DNA of 39,749 bases from Sphingopyxis sp. GTDB taxonomy: Bacteria > Pseudomonadota > Alphaproteobacteria > Sphingomonadales > Sphingomonadaceae. Of this stretch, positions 1 to 7,249 are shown piece after piece; the stretch's first letter is position 1; the number at the start of each line of letters is the position of its first letter. The translations under genes were made by a program, and so were the position numbers. The stretch lies in contig JAEMRT010000039.1 of the NCBI GenBank assembly GCA_016463225.1, positions 1 through 39,749 of the forward strand, given 5' to 3'. The notes beneath the pieces were generated by a model, which was given only the letters and a program-made list of their open reading frames with translations, did not search any database and was not told the origin of the DNA.

Positions 1-81
1 CTTTCCGGGTGGGGTACGGGGTGGGGGCGAGCGCTAGCGAGCCGAGGCAGAGCGTCGCCGTGGGCGGCCACCCACCCCCGG

Positions 82-102
82 CCCCTCCCTAAAAGGGAGG
101 GG
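82..102. repeat. Intergenic perfect inverted repeat (hairpin)
   Basis: Nine-base arms CCCCTCCCT (82-90) and AGGGAGGGG (94-102) are separated by AAA. They follow a G/C-tract-rich stretch (1-80) with more weakly mirrored G-runs and C-runs. This looks like the C/G-rich hairpins often found between sphingomonad genes and may end the transcript of a gene left of the window. There is no T-run after the stem, so terminator function is a guess. No second copy was seen in the window. Confidence 0.5.
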
Positions 103-197
103 AGAAGAGATTTCCGCACCGGTCGTTTCCAGTCACTATCGCCAAATGATCGCCGCCGCCCCTTTTGTTCCGCTCTCCGCAATGCCACATGGTGGAG

Positions 198-1115
198 ATG
201 AGCGAAGAAAAGCCCTGGCCTGACAGCATCCGCGCCGGCGATTGCGAACAGCATGAGCCGATGGTGCGCCGCGTGCTGGCGCCGAACCCGTCGCCTTATA
301 CCTTTACCGGTACCCAGACGTGGATCGTTGGCGCGGGCAGCGATGTTGCGGTGATCGATCCCGGTCCAACCGGATCGGGGATGAGCATCGGCGATCCGCC
401 CGACGCCAACGGACAGGGGCATGTCGAAGCGATCCTGCGCGCCGTCGCGGGGCAGCGTGTCGCTGCGATCCTGTGCACCCACACTCACCGCGATCACAGC
501 CCGGCCGCGGCGCCGCTCAAAGCCGCGACCGGCGCCCCGATCATCGGCTGCGCGCCGCTGGCGCTGAAGGACGACGGGCCGCGCGCCGATTCGGCGTTCG
601 ATCCCGATTATGCCCCCGACCGGGTGCTGACAGACGGCGAACGCCTGTCGGGCGATGGCTGGACGATCGAGGCGGTCGCGACCCCCGGGCACACGTCGAA
701 CCATCTTTGCTATGGCCTGATCGAAAGCGGCGCGCTGTTCACCGGCGACCATGTCATGGCGTGGTCGACCAGCGTGGTCAGCCCGCCCGATGGCGACATG
801 GCGGCCTATATGGCCAGCCTGTCGAAGCTGTATGCGCGCGAGGATCGCGTCTATTATCCCGCGCACGGTCCCGCGGTGACCAAACCGCGGCAGCTCGTCC
901 GCGGCATGCTGGGGCATCGCAAGCAGCGCGAGCGGCAGATTCTGCGCGAGCTGGAAAAGGGAACCCGGGTCATCCCGGTGATGGTCGCGCATATGTACAA
1001 GGGGCTAGACCCGCGGCTGACCGGCGCCGCCGGGCGCTCGGTGCTCGCGCACCTGTTCGACCTGCGCGCGCGCGGGGTCGTGCGCGAACGTGATGACGAA
1101 TGGGAACTTGCCTGA
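198..1115 (+). CDS. MBL-fold metallo-hydrolase, LACTB2-like with C-terminal winged helix
   Basis: Predicted cytosolic metallo-beta-lactamase-fold hydrolase of 305 aa. The binuclear metal motif is complete: H95-x-H97-x-D99-H100 (THTHRDH), H165 in PGHT, D184 in TGDH, and H223 in PAHGP. The C-terminal 60 residues are charged and helical, ending in a winged-helix-like tail (HLFDLRARGVV), as in LACTB2-type proteins. Substrate is unknown; relatives act as thioesterases, glyoxalase II-like enzymes or nucleases. The frame opens at a TTG (165) with ATG at 189 and 198. I chose 198 because MSEEKPWPDS resembles family N-termini, but no good Shine-Dalgarno decides it. The stop sits one base before the ATG of the next gene (TGA-C-ATG), suggesting translational coupling. 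The last 11 codons are repeated as a relic at 2032-2064 by the tandem duplication. Confidence 0.88.
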   Translation: MSEEKPWPDSIRAGDCEQHEPMVRRVLAPNPSPYTFTGTQTWIVGAGSDVAVIDPGPTGSGMSIGDPPDANGQGHVEAILRAVAGQRVAAILCTHTHRDHSPAAAPLKAATGAPIIGCAPLALKDDGPRADSAFDPDYAPDRVLTDGERLSGDGWTIEAVATPGHTSNHLCYGLIESGALFTGDHVMAWSTSVVSPPDGDMAAYMASLSKLYAREDRVYYPAHGPAVTKPRQLVRGMLGHRKQRERQILRELEKGTRVIPVMVAHMYKGLDPRLTGAAGRSVLAHLFDLRARGVVRERDDEWELA

Positions 1116-1116
1116 C

Positions 1117-1940
<824 letters not shown>

Positions 1941-1944
<4 letters not shown>

Positions 1945-2031
1945 CCACGATCCTTCCTCGCCCGCCCCGCGTCTCGCTGGTCGCCTGATCCTGCTCGCCG
2001 CCGCGGCGATACTGCTGCTTGCCGTGTGGTG
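1941..2031 (+). pseudogene. DUF4230 N-terminal relic at duplication junction
   Basis: This 91-bp stretch aligns with the first codons of the DUF4230 gene at 2863-2954. It retains ATG-ACC-ACG and, one frame over, the coding of PRLAGR and the hydrophobic run LILLAAAAILLLAVW. One base is missing near 1950 (ACGATC against ACGAATC), so the ATG now runs into a TGA at 1986-1988. Restoring the base would join this membrane segment in frame, across the junction at 2031/2032, to copy B. The relic was therefore once a fusion start and is now broken. Confidence 0.8.
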
Positions 2032-2954
2032 CGCGAACGTAACAACGAATGGGAACTCGCCTGACATGCTTTTGACGATGCTGCTCGCCGCCGCGCAGCC
2101 CGCCGCCGACACCGCACCCGCCGCCCGGTCACGCATGGTGGACCTGATCGCCCGCGAAGGCGGCCAGCAGTGCCTGCCCGATGGCCAGATATGCTTTGAA
2201 CTGTCGGACAATGCCGATGCAGGCGAGGGACCGGCCCATCTGCTTCTCTCTTTCCCGCAGTCGGGCGACACCGAAAAAACTCCGCTGCCGCTCCCCGTCT
2301 TTGCGGACGAGCCGCAGGGCTTGCGGCTGTGGCCGCATGTCGTGTCGGTGCGCAGCGGCGATGAAGCCGATGGCCAACAAGGGCTGGAGATGCTGGTCGG
2401 GGTGATCGGCGAACAGCGCGCGATGTATTCGGGCGGCGGCGGTTCGGGCAGTCGGCTCCGCCTGCTGCGCTTCGGCATGGCGCCGCACGCGATCGGACTA
2501 AGCGGCGAAGTGCTTGATGTCGACTGGGACAGCGCGCTGATGATCCGCGCCTGTTTTTCGGAGCAGGATGCGAAGGATCGGCTCGACGCCTGCCACGACG
2601 AATATGAGTATAAGGCGGTGCTGAAACCCGGCCCCGACGATGGCGGCGAATTGCCGTCGTTGACCTATCGCAGCTTTGCCACCGCCTATCCGCAGACGTC
2701 GCGGCGGAGTGAGGACAATAGCGGCCAGAAGCTGAAATCCAGCGACCTCGCCGATTGGAAAGACCCCGAATGCAGTTACGAACGCGTGCTGCGCTACAAT
2801 GGGGCGACGGGACGTTATGAAATGGATCGCCCCGCACCCGATTGTTCGGTCTATACAGTGCCATGACCACGAATCTCTCCGCACCCCCGCCGCGCCTTGC
2901 CGGGCGCGTCATTCTGCTCGCCGCCGCGGCGATGCTGCTGCTCGCCGTCTGGTG
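2032..2954 (+). repeat. Tandem duplication, right unit
   Basis: This is the right-hand unit (923 bp). It opens with a relic of the hydrolase C-terminus (codons for RERNNEWELA and stop, 2032-2064), contains copy B (2066-2866), and ends in the intact DUF4230 start. At the junction, the DUF4230 TGGTG passes into GTGCGCGAACG of the hydrolase gene. The two parents share only GTG or GGTG there, consistent with a microhomology-mediated event. Confidence 0.85.
2066..2866 (+). CDS. Hypothetical exported protein, copy B of tandem pair
   Basis: A 266-aa paralogue of copy A with the same MLLTMLLAAAQP start and the same six cysteines. It lacks the long repeat linker and has extra residues in the middle (for example a GGGGSGS stretch). 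The C-terminal half is almost identical to copy A (FSEQDAKDRLDAC, DDGGELPSLTYRSFATAYPQ, YEMDRPAPDCSVYT), while the N-terminal half has drifted. The start is set by homology with copy A. The upstream GGGA is the only weak Shine-Dalgarno, and no intact gene now precedes it for coupling. The stop overlaps the next start by four bases (ATGA at 2863). Function is unknown. Confidence 0.72.
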   Translation: MLLTMLLAAAQPAADTAPAARSRMVDLIAREGGQQCLPDGQICFELSDNADAGEGPAHLLLSFPQSGDTEKTPLPLPVFADEPQGLRLWPHVVSVRSGDEADGQQGLEMLVGVIGEQRAMYSGGGGSGSRLRLLRFGMAPHAIGLSGEVLDVDWDSALMIRACFSEQDAKDRLDACHDEYEYKAVLKPGPDDGGELPSLTYRSFATAYPQTSRRSEDNSGQKLKSSDLADWKDPECSYERVLRYNGATGRYEMDRPAPDCSVYTVP

Positions 2955-3510
2955 GGCAGTCTCGGCATGGCGCGACTGGCAAGCGGGCTATGACCCCGAA
3001 ACCGTCGTCGCGGCGAGCTTGCAGGGTTTGCAGGAACAGAATGTGCTGGTGCCGTTCACCGCGCGCTATGTTGCGGTGGTGACCTCGACACAGAGCCGGA
3101 TGGGGCTGAGCGCGAAGAAGACGCTGATCATGCCCGGCACGGTGCGCTACGAAGTCGATCTGGGGAAGCTCAGGCAGTCGGACCTCGACTGGGATGCGGC
3201 GACGGGTGCGCTCACCGTCACCCTGCCGCCGCTGCGCCTCGCCGGGCCTGAAATCGATCTCAGCGCGATCAGCGAATTTCGCGACGGTGCGATTCTGCTG
3301 ACGCTGACCGACGCCGAAGCGTCGCTCGATGCCGCGAACCGCACGGCGGCGCAGGCCGAGCTGCTCAAGCAGGCGAAGGGGACGACCCCGATGCGGCTGG
3401 CGCAAGGCGCGGCGCGCGCCGCGGTCGAACAGAGTTTCGCGATGCCGCTCAAGGCCGCGGGGATCGATGCCAAGGTTACCGCGCGCTTCGCTGATACACC
3501 TGAAGGCTAG
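2863..3510 (+). CDS. DUF4230 domain-containing membrane-anchored protein
   Basis: A 215-aa protein with one N-terminal membrane segment (about residues 15-35) and a following extracytoplasmic domain. It matches the DUF4230 pattern: a VPFTARYVAVVTS-type strand, KKTLIMPGTVRYEVDL, and a LPPLRLAGPEIDL motif. The biochemical role of DUF4230 proteins is not established. The ATG at 2863 overlaps the stop of copy B by four bases, so the two are translationally coupled. An upstream in-frame ATG at 2842 lies inside copy B and is unlikely to be used. The first 31 codons are the parent of the relic at 1941-2031. Confidence 0.85.
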   Translation: MTTNLSAPPPRLAGRVILLAAAAMLLLAVWWAVSAWRDWQAGYDPETVVAASLQGLQEQNVLVPFTARYVAVVTSTQSRMGLSAKKTLIMPGTVRYEVDLGKLRQSDLDWDAATGALTVTLPPLRLAGPEIDLSAISEFRDGAILLTLTDAEASLDAANRTAAQAELLKQAKGTTPMRLAQGAARAAVEQSFAMPLKAAGIDAKVTARFADTPEG

Positions 3511-3575
3511 GGGGCTTTCGCAGCGCACGGCATTGCGCTAGCTTCTCCCGGGTTCGGCCGACTGGGGGGTATGGC

Positions 3576-4289
3576 ATGGCAACGACGACAGAGGGCGCGG
3601 TGCGCGCCGAGCGGTTCTGGCAGCGGATGGCGATCGGCCTCGCGCTCTTCATTATCTTCGGCTTTTTGCAGTTTGCGTTGCGTGGTTTTGTCGATCCGGT
3701 CGCGGCGCCGTTCTGGGTGCATCTGCACGGCATGCTGATGCTCGCCTGGCTCGCGCTGTTGATCGTGCAGCCGACTTTGGTAACGCGACAGAATATGGCG
3801 CTGCACCGGCGGCTCGGCTGGGCCGGCGCCGTGCTGGCGATTCTCATCGCCGGGCTGGGGGTCTTTACCGGAATTGCATCGCTGGTGCTCGGGCGCTTCC
3901 CGCCCTTTTTCTCGCCGCCCTATTTTCTCGCGCTGACGGTCATCGAGTCGCTGGTGTTCGGGCTGATGGTGTGGGCGGCGGTGCGGCGGCGACACACGAC
4001 CGCGTGGCATCGGCGATTGATGATCGGGGCGACCATCATCATCCTCGAACCCGCGCTCGGCCGGATATTGCCGATGCCGCTGATGATCGGCTGGTCCGAC
4101 ATCCCGATCGGGCTTTTTCAGCTGGGCGTTGTGGGCATCATTGCCATGTACGATCGCCGGACGCTGGGCAGCATCCATCCCGCGACAAAGGCGATCGCGG
4201 CGATTGTCATCGCGGTGCGGCTCACCATCTATCTGGCAGCACTGACGCCGCCCGTCATTGCGCTTGCGGACCGGCTGGTCGGCGGCTGA
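3576..4289 (+). CDS. Multi-pass membrane protein, DUF2306-like
   Basis: A 237-aa protein with about six or seven hydrophobic segments, beginning with GLALFIIFGFLQFAL (about residues 22-36). Histidines lie at membrane edges: WVHLHGMLMLAWLA, MALHRRLGW and TAWHRRLMIG. This resembles DUF2306-type or small b-cytochrome-like membrane proteins, but heme binding is not proven. A GGGGGGT tract five bases upstream of ATG 3576 supports the start; ATG 3571 is out of frame. It stands alone, 65 bases after the DUF4230 gene and 76 before nadA. Confidence 0.7.
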   Translation: MATTTEGAVRAERFWQRMAIGLALFIIFGFLQFALRGFVDPVAAPFWVHLHGMLMLAWLALLIVQPTLVTRQNMALHRRLGWAGAVLAILIAGLGVFTGIASLVLGRFPPFFSPPYFLALTVIESLVFGLMVWAAVRRRHTTAWHRRLMIGATIIILEPALGRILPMPLMIGWSDIPIGLFQLGVVGIIAMYDRRTLGSIHPATKAIAAIVIAVRLTIYLAALTPPVIALADRLVGG

Positions 4290-4365
4290 CGCTGACGCCG
4301 CGTTGCCCTGTCCGGGGTCGCGGTGTAGGGGGGAGGCCAAGGCCAAAGCCAGATAAGGAAAAGCG

Positions 4366-5355
4366 ATGACTGCTCCCATCCGCGAGAATCTCTCGGGCGT
4401 CGACCTGCGCGCCGAAATCGACCGGCTCCGCAAGGATCGCAACGCGGTAATCCTGGCGCATTATTATCAGAAGCCCGAGATTCAGGATCTCGCCGATTTT
4501 GTCGGCGATTCGCTCGAATTGTCGCGCAAGGCGGCGGATACCGACGCCGATGTCATCGCGTTCTGCGGCGTGAAGTTCATGGCCGAGACCGCGAAGATCC
4601 TGAGCCCTGAAAAGATTGTCATCCTGCCCGACATGGACGCCGGGTGCAGCCTGGAAGACAGCTGCCCGCCCGAACAGTTCAAGCGCTTTCGCGAAAAGCA
4701 CCCCGACCATATCGCGCTGACCTACATCAACTGCTCGGCGGCGGTGAAGGCGCTCAGCGACATCATCGTCACCTCGTCGAGCGCCGAGACGATCATCAGC
4801 CAGATCCCCGAAAACCAGCCGATCATCTTTGGCCCCGATCGTCACCTCGGCGGCTATCTCAACCGCAAGTTCGGGCGCGAGATGCTGCTGTGGCCGGGCG
4901 TGTGCATCGTCCACGAAGCGTTCAGCGAGACCGAGCTCATCAAGCTCAAGGCACAGCACCCCGGCGCGCCGGTCGCGGCGCATCCCGAATGCCCGCCGCA
5001 TATCGTCGATCATGCCGACTATGTTGGATCGACCAGCGGCATCCTGCAATTCGCCAAGAGCTTTCCCGGCGACACGCTGATCGTCGCGACCGAGCCGCAC
5101 ATCATCCACCAGATGGAGCTGGCGATCCCCGAAAAGACCTTCATCGGAGCGCCGGGGGCCGACGGAAACTGCAACTGCAACATCTGCCCTTACATGGCGC
5201 TCAACACGATGGAGAAACTCTACCTCGCGCTGCGCGACCTGAAACCGCAGATCGAGATGGAGGAAGGCCTGCGCCTGGCGGCGCGCAAGAGCCTTGACCG
5301 GATGCTGGCGATGGCGTCGGGGACGATCGGCAAGGGTGATCTGGGGCGGGCGTGA
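4366..5355 (+). CDS. nadA: Quinolinate synthase A
   Basis: NadA condenses iminoaspartate with dihydroxyacetone phosphate to give quinolinate, the pyridine-ring step of de novo NAD synthesis, in the cytosol with an oxygen-sensitive [4Fe-4S] cluster. The 329-aa protein shows the family marks: ILAHYYQ near residue 30, GCSLEDSCP with C94, GVCIVHEAFS with C180, and GNCNCNICPYM with C269, C271 and C274. C94, C180 and one of the last three should hold the cluster. AAGGAAA just upstream of ATG 4366 is the ribosome binding site. nadB and nadC, often adjacent, are not in the window. Confidence 0.97.
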   Translation: MTAPIRENLSGVDLRAEIDRLRKDRNAVILAHYYQKPEIQDLADFVGDSLELSRKAADTDADVIAFCGVKFMAETAKILSPEKIVILPDMDAGCSLEDSCPPEQFKRFREKHPDHIALTYINCSAAVKALSDIIVTSSSAETIISQIPENQPIIFGPDRHLGGYLNRKFGREMLLWPGVCIVHEAFSETELIKLKAQHPGAPVAAHPECPPHIVDHADYVGSTSGILQFAKSFPGDTLIVATEPHIIHQMELAIPEKTFIGAPGADGNCNCNICPYMALNTMEKLYLALRDLKPQIEMEEGLRLAARKSLDRMLAMASGTIGKGDLGRA

Positions 5356-5362
5356 TCGACGA

Positions 5363-5384
5363 GTGAGTCGGATTTTCGACTCGC
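5363..5384 (+). terminator. Hairpin after nadA
   Basis: Stem GTGAGTCG (5363-5370) pairs with CGACTCGC (5377-5384) around GATTTT, seven bases after the nadA stop, with one T-G wobble. No T-run follows, so this is at best a weak or factor-dependent terminator, or a transcript-end stabiliser. Confidence 0.4.
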
Positions 5385-5436
5385 CACCGTGAGTCGGCGG
5401 ATGATGCCGGACGGCTGAGCGGCAAATCCGAATCCG

Positions 5437-5469
5437 AAAATGCTGCATGCGTGTTACAAAAATGCTGCA
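5437..5469 (+). repeat. Direct repeat pair AAAATGCTGCA, 22-bp spacing
   Basis: AAAATGCTGCA occurs at 5437-5447 and again at 5459-5469. The 22-bp period is about two helical turns, so a dimeric or cooperative regulator could contact both copies on one face of the DNA. The stretch between them is locally AT-richer. The bound protein is unknown. Confidence 0.6.
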
Positions 5470-5497
5470 CCGAATCCGCTTGTTGCTAATGCCGGAC

Positions 5498-5506
5498 TTA
5501 TCCACA
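5498..5506 (+). promoter_or_regulatory. Consensus DnaA box TTATCCACA
   Basis: A perfect match to the DnaA-box consensus, 28 bases after the direct repeats. I found no second box nearby and no typical origin neighbours, so it is more likely a chance match or a DnaA-responsive promoter element than part of an origin. Confidence 0.4.
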
Positions 5507-5717
5507 GCAGCCGACGTTCGGATGGGGCATTTGGGCGTTTTTCTGTTGGCGCCCCGAAAGCTTCATGTCAGCTTCAAATCATCGGACGACAGAGACGAAA
5601 GACCGCCGGGACATCAAGGGTAGTTGCAAGACTAGCCAGAAGAGAACGGACCGGACTTGCGAGGAAATCGACCGATAGCCTGGTCACGGAACGCAGCGAT
5701 TCCCACGAGTTGATGCG

Positions 5718-5885
5718 AACCCGATCGGGTACAGGAAATGCAGTCCATCGCTTGGACAGTGACTGCTTCGGCAGACGCAAGAAGAGATGATGAAGGGCTT
5801 TCCAGGTGCGGCCGGCCCCCGAAAGGGGGCCGACCAAACCGTCGCCGGATTGTTCCGGCGCGCGCCGCAACGCATCGTTTTGCGG
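5718..5885 (+). ncRNA. Candidate structured RNA (run of hairpins)
   Basis: Six hairpin-forming elements occur in 170 bases. They are ACCCGATCGGGT (around 5718-5729), GTCCA/TGGAC (5744-5758), CTGC-TTCG-GCAG with a UUCG tetraloop (5763-5774), CGGCCCCC-GAAA-GGGGGCCG with a GAAA loop (5813-5832), CGCCGG/CCGGCG (5843-5860) and CCGCAA/TTGCGG (5865-5885). The UUCG and GAAA loops appear only when the plus strand is read as RNA, which favours that strand. I could not match it to RNase P RNA, tmRNA, 6S or SRP RNA. Ends and promoter are unknown. Confidence 0.35.
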
Positions 5886-6047
5886 GCTGCTGATCGCAAG
5901 AAAAGCGGACCGGGATGAAGTGAGGCGGAGTGCGTGGGGCAGGACCGGATAGTGGGGGTTGGCAGCGATGTCGGCCCCCATTTCGTTTGGGCGAAGTGCG
6001 TCGCGCCGCCCACCGCAGCGACCATTTCCTACAATTATTTTCGCGCA

Positions 6048-6063
6048 TGTGACATCCGTCACA
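6048..6063. promoter_or_regulatory. CRP-type box TGTGA-N6-TCACA
   Basis: TGTGACATCCGTCACA is a perfect palindrome in its arms and matches the cAMP-CRP consensus exactly. Its centre is at 6055.5. A partial -10 element (TAAAGT, 6085-6090, four of six matches) lies where a class II CRP promoter would need it for a start near 6097, reading toward the GlsB gene at 6288. The promoter assignment is inference. Confidence 0.55.
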
Positions 6064-6136
6064 TCATGGTCAAACGCGGCTGCCTAAAGTCGTTCTTGCG
6101 ACCCGGAGCAGTTCTTGATCTGGAACTGATCCCACT

Positions 6137-6169
6137 TTCCCGGCCGCGTCCTTGGGGGCCGGCCGGGAA
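6137..6169 (+). other. Strong hairpin in leader upstream of first GlsB gene
   Basis: TTCCCGGCC (6137-6145) pairs perfectly with GGCCGGGAA (6161-6169) around a 15-base loop. A second small hairpin, CATCGT-TGAA-ACGATG, follows at 6199-6214. With the putative start near 6097 these would lie in a 190-base leader, or they could end a short RNA. No T-run follows either stem. Confidence 0.45.
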
Positions 6170-6287
6170 CCTTTCGCTTCCCCTCCGCATTATGTCGGCA
6201 TCGTTGAAACGATGTCCGGGCGCGACCGGGCGTTCATATTTCGGCCGGGTATCGGCGTTTGCCCGGCGGTTCAGGAAGGGAAAAATC

Positions 6288-6551
6288 ATGGGCTTGATCA
6301 TCACTTTGATCGTTGGCGGTATCATCGGCTGGCTGGCGAGCATCGTCATGCGCACCGACGGACAACAAGGCATCATCCTGAATGTCGTCGTCGGCATCGT
6401 CGGGGCGTTCCTCGGCAATTTCCTCGGCAGCTTTTTCGGCATGGGCGCCAGCCTCGACACCTTCAGCCCGATTGGTCTGCTGTGGGCGTTCATCGGCGCG
6501 GTGGTGCTGCTGGGCATCATCAATCTGATCCGCCGCGGCAGCGTTCGTTAA
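6288..6551 (+). CDS. GlsB/YeaQ/YmgE-family small membrane protein (1)
   Basis: An 87-aa inner-membrane protein of the transglycosylase-associated GlsB/YeaQ family. It has three hydrophobic helices: LIITLIVGGIIGWLASIVM, GIILNVVVGIVGAFLGNFLG and GLLWAFIGAVVLLGIINLI. The family signatures GGIIGWLAS and MRTDGQQG are present, and it ends in a basic RRGSVR tail. Members are often stress-induced in proteobacteria; their molecular role is unclear. The start at 6288 has GGAAGGG nine bases upstream; longer frames reaching back to 5934 have no coding support. It may be controlled by the CRP-type box 225 bases upstream. A paralogue follows at 6681. Confidence 0.88.
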   Translation: MGLIITLIVGGIIGWLASIVMRTDGQQGIILNVVVGIVGAFLGNFLGSFFGMGASLDTFSPIGLLWAFIGAVVLLGIINLIRRGSVR

Positions 6552-6565
6552 TCGGAAATTGGGGT

Positions 6566-6593
6566 GGCGGCGGTGCGAAATTGCGCCGCCGCC
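6566..6593 (+). terminator. GC-rich hairpin after first GlsB gene
   Basis: A 12-13 bp stem (GGCGGCGG / CCGCCGCC plus inner pairs through a T-G wobble) surrounds a short A/T loop, 14 bases after the stop. Only scattered Ts follow (ATTCTGC), so termination may be partial. Confidence 0.6.
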
Positions 6594-6680
6594 ATTCTGC
6601 TAGGCGTTTTCAAAAATCCGGGTTAACAAAGGCATGCCCGCAATGTCGGGCACCATCAATGATCGTAGGGGGTCAATATC

Positions 6681-6953
6681 ATGGATTTCATTATCGCAAT
6701 CATCATGGGCGGCGTTATCGGCTGGCTGGCCAGCATCGTGATGCGCACCGATGCGCAGCAGGGTATCTTCCTCAACATCATCGTTGGCTGCGTCGGCTCG
6801 TTCCTGGGGCGGTTCCTGTTCGGCATGTTCGGGCTTGGTGGCGGTCGTCTGCGTGACAACGCATTTGATCCGATGACGCTTTTGGCTGCCTTTGTCGGTG
6901 CGGTCGTGCTGCTTGCGATCGTCAACCTGGTACGTCGCGGGCGCGTCCGCTGA
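6681..6953 (+). CDS. GlsB/YeaQ/YmgE-family small membrane protein (2)
   Basis: A 90-aa paralogue of the preceding gene with the same plan of three membrane helices and the shared block GGVIGWLASIVMRTDAQQG. It differs in a glycine- and arginine-rich loop (GLGGGRLRDNAFDP) between helices two and three. AGGGGGT ends nine bases before ATG 6681. A small hairpin (TGCCCG/CGGGCA, 6635-6652) lies in the leader. The gap of 129 bases, with a hairpin terminator in it, suggests that this gene may also have its own promoter. The pair probably arose by duplication. Confidence 0.88.
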   Translation: MDFIIAIIMGGVIGWLASIVMRTDAQQGIFLNIIVGCVGSFLGRFLFGMFGLGGGRLRDNAFDPMTLLAAFVGAVVLLAIVNLVRRGRVR

Positions 6954-7000
6954 CGCGATAGCAATCGGCACCGGTTCCTGTTGGGACGGGCCGGATCAAA

Positions 7001-7033
7001 GGGTGGCTCGCCGTCAGGCGCGCCGCCCTTTTT
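7001..7033 (+). terminator. Rho-independent terminator after second GlsB gene
   Basis: GGGTGGC pairs with GCCGCCC (one wobble), and CGCC-GTCA-GGCG extends the stem inside a one-base mismatch. TTTTT follows at 7029-7033. This is the clearest intrinsic terminator in the window. Confidence 0.85.
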
Positions 7034-7116
7034 CATGTCTGCAACCACTGGAAATTGGGACAATATCCGCTTATGAGCCGCGACCCGGAGCGCGGGTGCG
7101 CGGAGGCAGGTTTTGG

Positions 7117-7153
7117 CCTCTTGCATGTGGTGATTTAATTAGGTAATACACCT
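7117..7153 (+). promoter_or_regulatory. Possible promoter/operator upstream of RND adaptor
   Basis: TTGCAT (7121-7126) and TAATAC (7144-7149) are 17 bases apart, a weak sigma-70-like pair. They overlap an imperfect inverted repeat running from GGTGATTTAA to GTAATACACC, about 100 bases before the adaptor start. An imperfect palindrome over a promoter suits a TetR- or MarR-type pump repressor, but no regulator gene is adjacent. Confidence 0.3.
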
Positions 7154-7249
7154 CATACGGGATTTCGGTCCTGTCGTGCGGGCCTGAGGGGGCGGAGTGC
7201 TGTCGCGCTTGCCGCATCAGAGGCCGCTTGAGGCAGGGAGGAATATAGC

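Larger units (their letters stand above)
5385..6287. other. Gene-free stretch of about 900 bp
   Basis: No frame here looks coding. The open frames (5440-5790 plus, 5574-6062 minus) encode low-complexity Arg/Ser-rich sequence with no recognisable motif, and the base composition is less GC-rich than in the flanking genes. From left to right I see paired direct repeats (5437-5469), a consensus DnaA box (5498-5506), a run of short hairpins (5718-5885), a CRP-type box (6048-6063) and a strong 9-bp hairpin (6137-6169) ahead of the GlsB gene. These are listed separately. Confidence 0.6.

Noticed and set aside
5437..5510. Chromosome origin
   Set aside because: Only one DnaA box is present, with no cluster, no AT-rich unwinding region and none of the usual neighbour genes.
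5600..5900. RNase P RNA, tmRNA, 6S or SRP RNA
   Set aside because: I looked for conserved core sequences of each class and did not find them; only a vague GAGGAAA resemblance near 5658.
5574..6062. Minus-strand 162-codon protein in the gene-free stretch
   Set aside because: No ribosome binding site, no motif, and it runs through the hairpins and up to the CRP-type box.
6122..6210. EcfG-type (GGAAC...CGTT) general stress promoter before the GlsB gene
   Set aside because: GGAAC occurs at 6122 and 6166, but no CGTT lies 16-17 bases downstream; the nearest CGTT from 6166 is 31 bases away.
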